From NCBI GenBank assembly GCA_009699615.1, contig WLNV01000091.1, positions 1-6,458 of the forward strand: DNA of 6,458 nucleotides, in the 5' to 3' direction. Below, one piece after another: positions 1 to 6,102 of this stretch. Within the stretch, counting starts at the first letter, position 1. The number at the start of each line of letters is the position of its first letter. The position numbers and the translations under genes are program-made. Below the pieces are notes generated by a model. The model was not told the origin of the DNA, made no database searches, and saw nothing but the letters and a program-made list of their open reading frames with translations. The DNA comes from Actinomycetota bacterium (GTDB taxonomy: Bacteria; Actinomycetota; Thermoleophilia; Solirubrobacterales; Solirubrobacteraceae).

Positions 1-15
1 CAACACGACCCCAAC

Positions 16-19
16 GGAG
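16..19 (+). promoter_or_regulatory. Shine-Dalgarno-like GGAG before sdhA
   Basis: GGAG lies only 2 nt before the ATG at 22, closer than the usual 5-9 nt. It is the only ribosome-binding candidate in the 21 visible upstream bases. The short spacing leaves a small chance that translation starts upstream of the window, since the frame has no stop there. Confidence 0.4.
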
Positions 20-21
20 CT

Positions 22-1716
22 ATGCCCGCATACGACGTACTAATCATCGGAGCCGGTCTCGCAGGGCAACGCGCCGCGATCGCCGCAGCCAAGGCCGGCG
101 CCACGGTCGCAATCCTCTCCAAGGTTCATCCGGTGCGCTCGCACTCGGTTGCCGCAGCAGGCGGCATCAACGCAGCGATCAACCCCGTCGACGACTGGCG
201 CTCTCACGCCTACGACACAGTCAAGGGCTCCGACTTCCTCGGCGATCAGGACGCAATCGAAGTGATGTGCCGCGAGGCACCGGCCGAAGTGATGTGGCTC
301 GAGCACGCCGGCGTCACATTCCACCGCAACGAGAAGGGCGAGATGGATCTGCGCGCCTTCGGCGGCGCCTCAATGAAGCGGACCGCCTACGTTGCCGACA
401 TCACCGGTCAGGCACTGCTCCACGTTCTCTACGAGCAGCTAATGAAGCACCACGAAGTGATCGACCGTTTCGAAGAATGGTTCGTGACTTCGCTGATCAT
501 CAACGACGACGGTGAGTGCGTCGGCGCAGTTGCGCGCGAAATCCGCAGCGGCAAGATGGAAACCTTCAGCGCCAAGAGCGTGATCCTCGCCTCCGGCGGC
601 GCCGGTCAATGCTTCCAGCCCACGACCAACGCCTTGATCTGCACCGGTGACGGAATCGCCCAGGCCTACCAGGCCGGCGCTCCACTGATGGACATGGAGA
701 TGATCCAGTACCACCCAACGACTCTCGCTGAGAACGGCTTCCTCATTACTGAGGGCGCGCGCGGCGAAGGCGCCCACCTGCTCAACTCCGAGGGCGAGCG
801 CTTCATGGAGAAGTACGCGCCGAACAAGATGGAGCTGGCCTCGCGCGACGTTGTCTCGCGCGCAGAGCAGACCGAAATCAACGAAGGGCGCGGCGTTGGC
901 CCCGACAAGCAGGGGATCTACCTCGACATCACCGTCGTCCCGCGCAAGCGCACACTCGAAGCGCTGCGCGAGATCGTCAACATCGGCAAGGACTTCGCCG
1001 GCGTCGACATCACGCGCGAGCCGATCATCATCCAACCGGGGATGCACTACATCATGGGCGGCGTCAAGACCGACATCAACGGGGCCACGCCGCTACCCGG
1101 CCTCTACGCCGCCGGTGAGGTTGCCTGCGTCTCCGTCCACGGCGGCAACCGCCTCGGCGCCAACTCGCTGCTCGACACGCTGATCTTCGGCCGACGCTCC
1201 GGCGAGCACGCCGCCGCCCGAGCACTTTCGATGAACATGCCGACGACCACCGACGAGCAGCTCAACAGGGACCGCGCAATGATCGCTGAGATCCTCGAAC
1301 GGCCGAAGACCGGCCGCCGCGTCTCCGAGATCAAGCACGAGCTCGGCACGACGATGAACCGTTACGCAGCCGTCTACCGCGACGAAGCAGGGCTGCAGAT
1401 CGCTCACGAGACGGTCCGCCGCCTCAAGGAAGAGGCCAAGACCGCTTACGTCGATGACAAGGGCGCCGTCTTCAACCAGGACGTACTCGGAGCCGTTGAG
1501 CTCGACTACATGCTCGACTGCGCGGAAGCGATCGTCGTCGCATCGCTCGAACGCAAGGAGTCGCGCGGAGCCCAGTTCCGTACCGACTACCCCGAGCGCA
1601 ATGATGCCGAGTGGCTCAAGCACATCGACGTCTCGCGCAACGGTGGCGACGCGCCGAAGATCTCCTACTCCGAAGTCACGATCACCGAATGGCAGCCTGA
1701 AGCGCGCACCTACTAA
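22..1716 (+). CDS. sdhA: Succinate dehydrogenase/fumarate reductase flavoprotein subunit SdhA
   Basis: Catalytic subunit (564 aa; E. coli SdhA is 588) that interconverts succinate and fumarate using covalently bound FAD and passes electrons to SdhB. The N-terminal dinucleotide-binding motif GAGLAG is at 10-15. The motif RSHSV places the FAD-linking histidine at His41. Active-site residues in the E. coli pattern are His231 (HPTT), Thr243-Glu244, Arg275 (SRDVV), His342 (HYIMGG) and Arg377 (NRLGANS). The C-terminal ESRGA motif is followed by Gln518, where many homologues have His. Ala46 fills the AQGG/AEGG position, normally Gln in SDH or Glu in FRD. The ATG start fits because the first Rossmann strand begins at residue 4 and GGAG lies just upstream, but the frame stays open to the window edge. 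No Tat signal is visible, so a cytoplasmic location is inferred. The direction of the reaction in vivo cannot be read from sequence. It is the first gene of a three-gene operon. Confidence 0.96.
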   Translation: MPAYDVLIIGAGLAGQRAAIAAAKAGATVAILSKVHPVRSHSVAAAGGINAAINPVDDWRSHAYDTVKGSDFLGDQDAIEVMCREAPAEVMWLEHAGVTFHRNEKGEMDLRAFGGASMKRTAYVADITGQALLHVLYEQLMKHHEVIDRFEEWFVTSLIINDDGECVGAVAREIRSGKMETFSAKSVILASGGAGQCFQPTTNALICTGDGIAQAYQAGAPLMDMEMIQYHPTTLAENGFLITEGARGEGAHLLNSEGERFMEKYAPNKMELASRDVVSRAEQTEINEGRGVGPDKQGIYLDITVVPRKRTLEALREIVNIGKDFAGVDITREPIIIQPGMHYIMGGVKTDINGATPLPGLYAAGEVACVSVHGGNRLGANSLLDTLIFGRRSGEHAAARALSMNMPTTTDEQLNRDRAMIAEILERPKTGRRVSEIKHELGTTMNRYAAVYRDEAGLQIAHETVRRLKEEAKTAYVDDKGAVFNQDVLGAVELDYMLDCAEAIVVASLERKESRGAQFRTDYPERNDAEWLKHIDVSRNGGDAPKISYSEVTITEWQPEARTY

Positions 1717-1727
1717 GCCCCCGTACC

Positions 1728-1733
1728 GGAAAG
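1728..1733 (+). promoter_or_regulatory. Ribosome-binding site deciding the sdhB start
   Basis: GGAAAG sits 5 nt before the ATG at 1739, in the 22-nt gap after the sdhA stop. It supports this start over upstream in-frame codons that would lie inside sdhA. Confidence 0.6.
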
Positions 1734-1738
1734 AACCA

Positions 1739-2863
1739 ATGGCCGAATTCAAGCTCAAGATCCGCCGCTACGACCCGGAGTCAGGCGCCGCCCCGTATTG
1801 GGACGAGCACACCGTTGACCTTGAGCCGCACCGCTCGGTGCTCGAAGGGATCCTTCAGGCGCGTAATGAAAAGGACGGCTCGATCGGCGTTCGCTGCTCA
1901 TGCCGCGCTGCAATCTGTGGTTCGTGCGGCGTGCGCGTCAACGGCAAGCCCGGCCTCGCCTGCCACACCCACCTCGATGACGCGCTCGCAAGCGCCGGTG
2001 AAGACGGAGTAATCGAAGTAGAGCCGATGGGCAACATGCCGATCATCAAGGACCTGATCGTTGACATGGACGCCGTCCACTGGAAGAAGATCCAGCGCGT
2101 CACGCCATGGCTGATTGGCAAGGAGCCCGTCCCCGAGCGCGAGTACATCGTCTCGCGCGAATCGATGATTGACGTAACCCAGTCGATGGCCTGCATTCAG
2201 TGCGGCGCCTGCGTCTCCGACTGTCTTTCGATGGAAGTTGACCCGCTCTTTGTCGGCCCCGCCGCGCTGGCCAAGACCTACCGCTTCGTCGGCGACCCGC
2301 GTGACGCCGCCCACGAGCAGCGGCTGAAGGATCTCAGCGAGGACAAGCACGGCATCTACGACTGCACGCACTGCTTCAAGTGCATCGAGGCTTGCCCGAA
2401 GGGCGTCGCGCCGATGAACCAGATCATGCGACTGCGCCGGATCGCCGGCAACGACTTCCACATCAAGGACCGCAACAACGGTGAACGTCACGAGATGGCC
2501 TTCGTGAACAACATCGAGAAGAACGGCATCCTCCACGAGGCCGACCTGCTGCCCGATTCGTACGGCGGAAAGTTCCATCCGCGCGCCGTACCGGAGCTGA
2601 TCGCCAGCCTTCCGATCGTTGTGACCGCGCTACTGCGCCGCAAGATGACGCCAGGGAAGGCGCTGCTCCATCCCCACAAGGCGCCGGACGGCGTCAAGAG
2701 GATCTTCGAGATCGTCGAAGGGCGCGAGGAGCGCACCGAGTTCAACCTCTACATCAGCGGCACCGACGCCGACAATGCACCCAACGCCGAGGTCGCCGAG
2801 GCGATCGAAGCAACCGAGCCGGCCGCCGTCGCACCCGACGGCACCGAAGGCTCGAGCGCTTAA
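1739..2863 (+). CDS. sdhB: Succinate dehydrogenase/fumarate reductase iron-sulfur subunit SdhB, class E type with long C-terminal extension
   Basis: Electron-transfer subunit (374 aa; typical SdhB is about 240). The N-terminal ferredoxin domain carries the [2Fe-2S] ligands Cys55, Cys60, Cys63 and Cys75. The C-terminal ferredoxin domain has CxxCxxCxxxC at Cys152/155/158/162 and a second CxxCxxCxxxCP at Cys209/212/215/219. E. coli SdhB lacks the equivalent of Cys212 and holds a [3Fe-4S] cluster there; the extra Cys predicts a second [4Fe-4S], as reported for Sulfolobus-type enzymes. Residues 237-374 are additional. About 240-330 resemble the C-terminal part of HdrC/GlpC-like proteins and include a hydrophobic stretch at 286-299, and 342-374 is an Ala/Glu/Thr-rich tail. 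The ATG at 1739 is chosen over the longer open frame because GGAAAG lies 5 nt upstream, the gap to sdhA is 22 nt, and the SdhB fold begins at residue 3. It probably links SdhA to the CCG subunit encoded downstream. Confidence 0.95.
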   Translation: MAEFKLKIRRYDPESGAAPYWDEHTVDLEPHRSVLEGILQARNEKDGSIGVRCSCRAAICGSCGVRVNGKPGLACHTHLDDALASAGEDGVIEVEPMGNMPIIKDLIVDMDAVHWKKIQRVTPWLIGKEPVPEREYIVSRESMIDVTQSMACIQCGACVSDCLSMEVDPLFVGPAALAKTYRFVGDPRDAAHEQRLKDLSEDKHGIYDCTHCFKCIEACPKGVAPMNQIMRLRRIAGNDFHIKDRNNGERHEMAFVNNIEKNGILHEADLLPDSYGGKFHPRAVPELIASLPIVVTALLRRKMTPGKALLHPHKAPDGVKRIFEIVEGREERTEFNLYISGTDADNAPNAEVAEAIEATEPAAVAPDGTEGSSA

Positions 2864-2870
2864 GGTACGA

Positions 2871-2876
2871 AAGGAA
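2871..2876 (+). promoter_or_regulatory. Ribosome-binding site deciding the sdhE start
   Basis: AAGGAA sits 3 nt before the ATG at 2880, in the 16-nt sdhB-sdhE gap. It argues against the longer frame that opens at 2775 inside sdhB. Confidence 0.6.
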
Positions 2877-2879
2877 ACT

Positions 2880-3794
2880 ATGAAAGTTGCCTACTGGCCC
2901 GGCTGCGTAAGTCGCGGTTTCACCGCTGAATTGCACGGCTCGATGGCTGCCGTCGCACCGATGCTCGACATCGAACTGGTTGAACTCGATCGCGCGAACT
3001 GCTGCGGCGCCGGCGTGATCGCCGAGCACAGTCAGGAGCTTGCCGACACGCTTAACGCCCGCACATTCGCGCTCGCCCAGCAGGAGATCACGAAGGGCGC
3101 AGACCTGATGATGAACATCTGCTCAACCTGCCAGGGCGCGCAGAGCGAGTGCCAGCAGCGGCTCGATGCCAGCGCCGAGTACCGCGCGCAGGTCAACGAG
3201 ACGCTCTCCGACGAGGGCCTTGAGTATCAGGACGGAATCATCAACAAGAACTTCCTCTGGGTATTGGTTGAGGAGATCGGCCTCGACAAGCTGAAGACGC
3301 TCGTCAAGCAGCCGCTGACCGACCTGCGCGTCGGCCCGTTCTACGGCTGTTACATCGTCCGCCCAACAGATCGGCTCGACATCAACCGCGCGCAACCGCG
3401 TGACGAGTACCTCGGGCAGGTAATTGAAACGCTCGGCGGCACCGTGATTGATTACGCCGGCTCACACAAGTGCTGCGGCTTCCCGATCATCACGATGAAC
3501 AAGGAAGCTTCGCTGGAGCAGGCAGGCCGCCACCTCGGCGACGCCGTTGACGCCGAGGCCGACTGCCTCGTCACCCCCTGCCCCCTCTGCCACCTCAACC
3601 TTGATCTGCAGCAGCCAATGGCCTCCAAGCAGGTTGGACGCGAGCTGAACATGCCGGTTCTGCACCTTCCCCAGCTTGTCGGTTTGGCGCTCGGCCTTTC
3701 GCCGAAGGAACTCGGCCTGCAGCATCACGTCGTCAAGCCAACCTCGGTGATCGACTGGTCACAGGCGGTTGTCGGCGGCGTTAGCGGCTGGTAG
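2880..3794 (+). CDS. sdhE: SdhE-type CCG-domain subunit of succinate dehydrogenase/fumarate reductase (HdrB-like)
   Basis: A 304-aa protein with two CCG domains (CxnCCGxmCxxC), as in heterodisulfide reductase HdrB and the third subunit of class E complex II. This is not the small CptB/SdhE flavinylation factor of the same name. Domain 1 has Cys9, Cys41-Cys42-Gly43 and Cys81/Cys84. Domain 2 has Cys157, Cys198-Cys199-Gly200 and Cys234/Cys237. All five cysteines of each motif are present, so both sites could bind metal; in HdrB they hold non-cubane [4Fe-4S] clusters. There is no signal peptide and no transmembrane helix; segments such as 261-274 could form an amphipathic helix. It begins 16 nt after sdhB with AAGGAA upstream of the ATG, and the N-terminal YWPGC strand confirms the start. 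It replaces the cytochrome b anchor of classical complex II and probably delivers electrons to or from menaquinone. A thiol/disulfide role, as in thiol:fumarate reductase, is the alternative. Confidence 0.9.
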   Translation: MKVAYWPGCVSRGFTAELHGSMAAVAPMLDIELVELDRANCCGAGVIAEHSQELADTLNARTFALAQQEITKGADLMMNICSTCQGAQSECQQRLDASAEYRAQVNETLSDEGLEYQDGIINKNFLWVLVEEIGLDKLKTLVKQPLTDLRVGPFYGCYIVRPTDRLDINRAQPRDEYLGQVIETLGGTVIDYAGSHKCCGFPIITMNKEASLEQAGRHLGDAVDAEADCLVTPCPLCHLNLDLQQPMASKQVGRELNMPVLHLPQLVGLALGLSPKELGLQHHVVKPTSVIDWSQAVVGGVSGW

Positions 3795-3809
3795 CCGCCG
3801 CTAACCGAC
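3771..3809. terminator. Candidate bidirectional terminator hairpin between convergent sdhE and asd
   Basis: TTAGCGGC (3781-3788) pairs perfectly with GCCGCTAA (3797-3804) around an 8-nt loop. GTCGG (3771-3775) with CCGAC (3805-3809) extends it past a 5-nt bulge to 13 bp. A competing 6-bp stem, GCGGCT/AGCCGC with a 3-nt loop, also exists at 3784-3798. The structure overlaps the stop codons of both convergent genes, which are 6 nt apart. Neither strand has a T-run after the stem, so it is not a textbook intrinsic terminator. U-less hairpins are often proposed as terminators in high-GC actinobacteria. Confidence 0.4.
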
Positions 3810-4820
3810 TAGGCCGCGCGCGATCGCCAGCTCGGCGATCTGAACGGTGTTCAGCGCTGCGCCTTTGCGCAGGTTGTCACCGACAACGAAGAAGTTGATG
3901 CTCTTTGGATCATCGAGGTCGAGCCGCACGCGGCCTACGGCAACCTCGTCGCGCCCGGCCCACTCAAGCGGCGTTGGCGCCGCTTCGACAACAAGGTTCG
4001 GGAACGCCGCGAGCGCTGCCAGCGCGTCGTCAAGGTCAACCTCGCGCTCAAAGCTGGCGCGAATCTCGATCGCGTGGCCGACCATCACCGGCACGCGCAC
4101 GCAGGTCGGGCTGACCTGAAGCGAGGGAAGCCCGAGAATCTTGCGGCTCTCGTTCTGAAGCTTCATCTCTTCGTCGGTGTAGCCGTTCGCTTCTAGCTCG
4201 CCGAGCATCGGCACAACGTTGTAGGCAAGCGTGTTGGCGTGGACTTCCGCGGTGACCTTGCGCGCCGCCTTCTCGCCATCGTTGAGGAGCAGGTCGACGT
4301 CCTCGTGCAGCACCGGAACCTGCGCCGCGAGCTCATCGATGCCGCTGCGACCGGCGCCGCCTGCCGCCTGGTAGCTGGTGGCGACCATCGCCGTTAGGCC
4401 AAAGCGGTCGTGCAGCGCCTTGAGCGGCAGCATTGCAACCATCGTCGTGCAGTTTGGGTTGGCGACGATCCCCTTCGGGGCGTCGGCGATCGCGTCGGGG
4501 TTTATCTCGCTGACGACGAGTGGCACCTGATCGTCCATCCTCCAAGCGGAAGAGTTGTCAACGACGAGCGCGCCGGCGGCGGCAAACTGCGGCGCCCACT
4601 CGCGCGACGTTGATCCGCCTGCGGAGAAGAGAGCGAGATCGAAATTGGCGATCGTTTCCGAGCTCAGTGGCTGAACTTCGCCGTAGCCTTCGAGAACGGT
4701 CCCTGCCGAGCGCTCGCTGGCGAAGGGGACGACCTCGTCGGCGGCGACACCCCGCTCGCTCAACATTGCAAGCAGCAGGCGGCCGACCGCGCCGGTTGCG
4801 CCAACGACTGCGATTCTCAT
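3801..4820 (-). CDS. asd: Aspartate-semialdehyde dehydrogenase
   Basis: NADPH-dependent enzyme (339 aa, normal for the family) that reduces beta-aspartyl phosphate to aspartate semialdehyde, the second step toward lysine/diaminopimelate, threonine and methionine; cytoplasmic. The N-terminal nucleotide-binding motif GATGAVG is at 7-13. The catalytic nucleophile is Cys124 in NPNCTT, with Gln151 in SYQAAGG. The acid/base His249 follows the VRVPV signature (241-245), and the EEMK substrate region is at 217-220. The ATG at 4820 overlaps the lysC stop in an ATGA, and no Shine-Dalgarno sequence precedes it, so translation probably depends on coupling to lysC. The product of LysC is its substrate, so the pair acts consecutively. 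It ends 6 nt from the convergent sdhE stop. No damage is seen. Confidence 0.96.
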   Translation of the reverse strand: MRIAVVGATGAVGRLLLAMLSERGVAADEVVPFASERSAGTVLEGYGEVQPLSSETIANFDLALFSAGGSTSREWAPQFAAAGALVVDNSSAWRMDDQVPLVVSEINPDAIADAPKGIVANPNCTTMVAMLPLKALHDRFGLTAMVATSYQAAGGAGRSGIDELAAQVPVLHEDVDLLLNDGEKAARKVTAEVHANTLAYNVVPMLGELEANGYTDEEMKLQNESRKILGLPSLQVSPTCVRVPVMVGHAIEIRASFEREVDLDDALAALAAFPNLVVEAAPTPLEWAGRDEVAVGRVRLDLDDPKSINFFVVGDNLRKGAALNTVQIAELAIARGLVG

Positions 4821-5344
4821 GACGGCGGCAGCCCGAACGGCTCTTCGGCGCGGATCGTGTCATCGCCGCTCAGTTCGAAGGCGCTGTGCAGTGCGCGGAC
4901 CGCATCCTCGACGCGGTCACCGGCGATCACGCAGGAAATCTTGATTGGCGAAGTCGAAATCATCTCGATGTTGATTCCCTCACCACCGAGCACGCTGAAG
5001 ACCTTCGCCGCCACGCCTGGGTGCGACTTCATTCCAGCGCCGATCACTGAGACCTTGCCCATCTCGCGGTCGGTCGCGATATCGCCGATTCCCATCACAG
5101 GCTTCAAGCTGTCGAGCGCTTCGTGCGCGGCGCGCAGGTCGTCGCGCGGCACCGTGAATGACATATCGGCGCGAGTGTCCTTCGAGACCGGCTCGTTCTG
5201 AATGATCATGTCAACGTTGACGTTGGCCTCTGCCAGCGCGGTCGCGATCTGACCAGCGGCACCGGGCGTGTCGGGCACGCCGATCACGGTGACGCGAGCC
5301 TCGTCGGTCGAATGAGTTACGGCTGTGATGAGTGGATGTTCCAT
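4817..5344 (-). CDS. lysC: Aspartate kinase beta subunit from an internal in-frame start in lysC
   Basis: ATG at 5344 (Met249 of the full protein) begins a 175-aa product containing only the two regulatory ACT domains. GGAGA lies 8 nt upstream, a better ribosome-binding site than any at the main lysC start. The position matches the known beta-subunit start of C. glutamicum and mycobacterial aspartate kinases (172 aa in C. glutamicum), where alpha and beta assemble as alpha2beta2 and bind lysine and threonine at the interface. The start is visible in the sequence; use in vivo is inferred from homology. Confidence 0.6.
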   Translation of the reverse strand: MEHPLITAVTHSTDEARVTVIGVPDTPGAAGQIATALAEANVNVDMIIQNEPVSKDTRADMSFTVPRDDLRAAHEALDSLKPVMGIGDIATDREMGKVSVIGAGMKSHPGVAAKVFSVLGGEGINIEMISTSPIKISCVIAGDRVEDAVRALHSAFELSGDDTIRAEEPFGLPPS

Positions 5345-6088
5345 TGTCTGATTCTCCGCGAGGACCACGGTACCGGGACCGTCCTCAAAGCTCGACCTGC
5401 AGTGGATACGGACGCCATGGTTGCGGGCGTACTCAACGCTGCGCAGCTGCAGCACGCCTGCTCCCGACGATGACATTTCAAGCATCTCTTCAGATGAAAC
5501 GACCGACAGCTTGCGCGCGTCGGGCACGATTCTTGGATCGGCGCTGAAGACGCCGGCGACGTCGGTGTAGATCTCGCACTCTTCTGCGCCGAGCGCAGCG
5601 GCCAGCGCAACGGCCGTCGTATCGGAGCCGCCGCGGCCGAGCGTCGTCACATCCTTCGTCGTAGAGACGCCTTGGAAGCCGGCGACGAGCACGATGTTGT
5701 CGTTGTCGAGCGCTTCGCTGATTCGGTCGGCGCGAACGTCGAGGATCCTCGCCTTGGTGTGCGTTGTGTCGGTAACGATTCCAGCCTGCGAGCCGGTCAG
5801 TGAGATCGCCTGGTGACCAAGGTCGTTGATCGCCATCGCGCAGAGCGCGCATGAGACGCGTTCGCCGGTTGAGAGCAGCATGTCCATCTCGCGCGGATCA
5901 GGGTTGTCGGAGACCTCGTAGGCGGCCTCGATCAGGCGATCGGTCTCCTTGCCGCGGGCGCTGAGCACGGCGACGACGCGGTGGCCCTCTTCGCGCCGTT
6001 TGACTATCCGTTCGGCGGCACGGCGGAGCCGCTCAGCGTCAGCCACTGAGCTGCCCCCGAACTTCATAACGATCGTCGCGTCAGCCAT
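4817..6088 (-). CDS. lysC: Aspartate kinase, alpha subunit (full-length product)
   Basis: Phosphorylates aspartate to beta-aspartyl phosphate, the committed step of the aspartate pathway. The product is 423 aa from the ATG at 6088; C. glutamicum LysC is 421. The kinase domain has KFGGSS (9-14), the STGE motif (73-76) and RGGSDTTA (152-159). Two C-terminal ACT domains follow, about 262-335 and 345-415, the second opening with GKVSVIGAGMKSH (344-356). An in-frame TTG at 6097 could add three residues. No Shine-Dalgarno sequence precedes TTG 6097, ATG 6088 or ATG 6067. A -10-like TATCCT ends 8 nt before ATG 6088, so a leaderless start there fits best. Residues matching lysine/threonine feedback sites of C. 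glutamicum differ (see findings). It overlaps asd by 4 nt and follows recR. An alpha2beta2 enzyme is inferred from the internal start. Confidence 0.95.
   Translation of the reverse strand: MADATIVMKFGGSSVADAERLRRAAERIVKRREEGHRVVAVLSARGKETDRLIEAAYEVSDNPDPREMDMLLSTGERVSCALCAMAINDLGHQAISLTGSQAGIVTDTTHTKARILDVRADRISEALDNDNIVLVAGFQGVSTTKDVTTLGRGGSDTTAVALAAALGAEECEIYTDVAGVFSADPRIVPDARKLSVVSSEEMLEMSSSGAGVLQLRSVEYARNHGVRIHCRSSFEDGPGTVVLAENQTMEHPLITAVTHSTDEARVTVIGVPDTPGAAGQIATALAEANVNVDMIIQNEPVSKDTRADMSFTVPRDDLRAAHEALDSLKPVMGIGDIATDREMGKVSVIGAGMKSHPGVAAKVFSVLGGEGINIEMISTSPIKISCVIAGDRVEDAVRALHSAFELSGDDTIRAEEPFGLPPS
5353..5357 (-). promoter_or_regulatory. Internal ribosome-binding site for the LysC beta subunit
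   Basis: GGAGA on the minus strand, 8 nt before the internal ATG at 5344 and inside the lysC coding region, at the kinase-ACT linker. Confidence 0.55.
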
Positions 6089-6096
6089 AGCGGCCA

Positions 6097-6102
6097 AGGA
6101 TA
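6097..6102 (-). promoter_or_regulatory. Candidate -10 element for leaderless lysC transcription
   Basis: TATCCT on the minus strand fits the actinobacterial TAnnnT -10 pattern. Eight bases separate it from the ATG at 6088, so initiation at the usual distance would fall at or within a base or two of the start codon. No good -35 hexamer is seen at 17-nt spacing (CGCACA is there). The absence of a Shine-Dalgarno sequence agrees with a leaderless mRNA. Confidence 0.35.

Noticed and set aside
439..1047. Long antisense open frame (202 codons) opposite sdhA
   Set aside because: GC-rich codon bias yields long antisense frames. It has no recognisable motif and no start signal, and sdhA is unambiguous.
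1454..1738. In-frame 95-codon extension upstream of sdhB
   Set aside because: It lies inside sdhA in another frame, has a Ser/Arg/Thr-rich composition unlike any SdhB, and ATG 1739 has its own ribosome-binding site.
1093..1758. Antisense open frame (221 codons) opposite the sdhA C-terminus
   Set aside because: Composition is that of a shadow of the coding frame; no family resemblance was seen.
1898..2578. Antisense open frame (226 codons) opposite sdhB
   Set aside because: It spans the strongly conserved cysteine motifs of sdhB, and its translation shows no domain.
2775..2879. In-frame 35-codon extension upstream of sdhE
   Set aside because: It lies within the sdhB coding tail and is Pro/Arg/Ser-rich. 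The CCG fold begins at the ATG at 2880, which is preceded by AAGGAA.
3795..3800. Possible short gene or anchor subunit between sdhE and asd
   Set aside because: Only 6 nt separate the two stop codons, so no room exists for a gene.
4558..4863. Arg-rich minus-strand open frame across the lysC/asd junction
   Set aside because: It is a frame-shifted reading of asd with Arg-rich translation, typical of GC-rich shadows.
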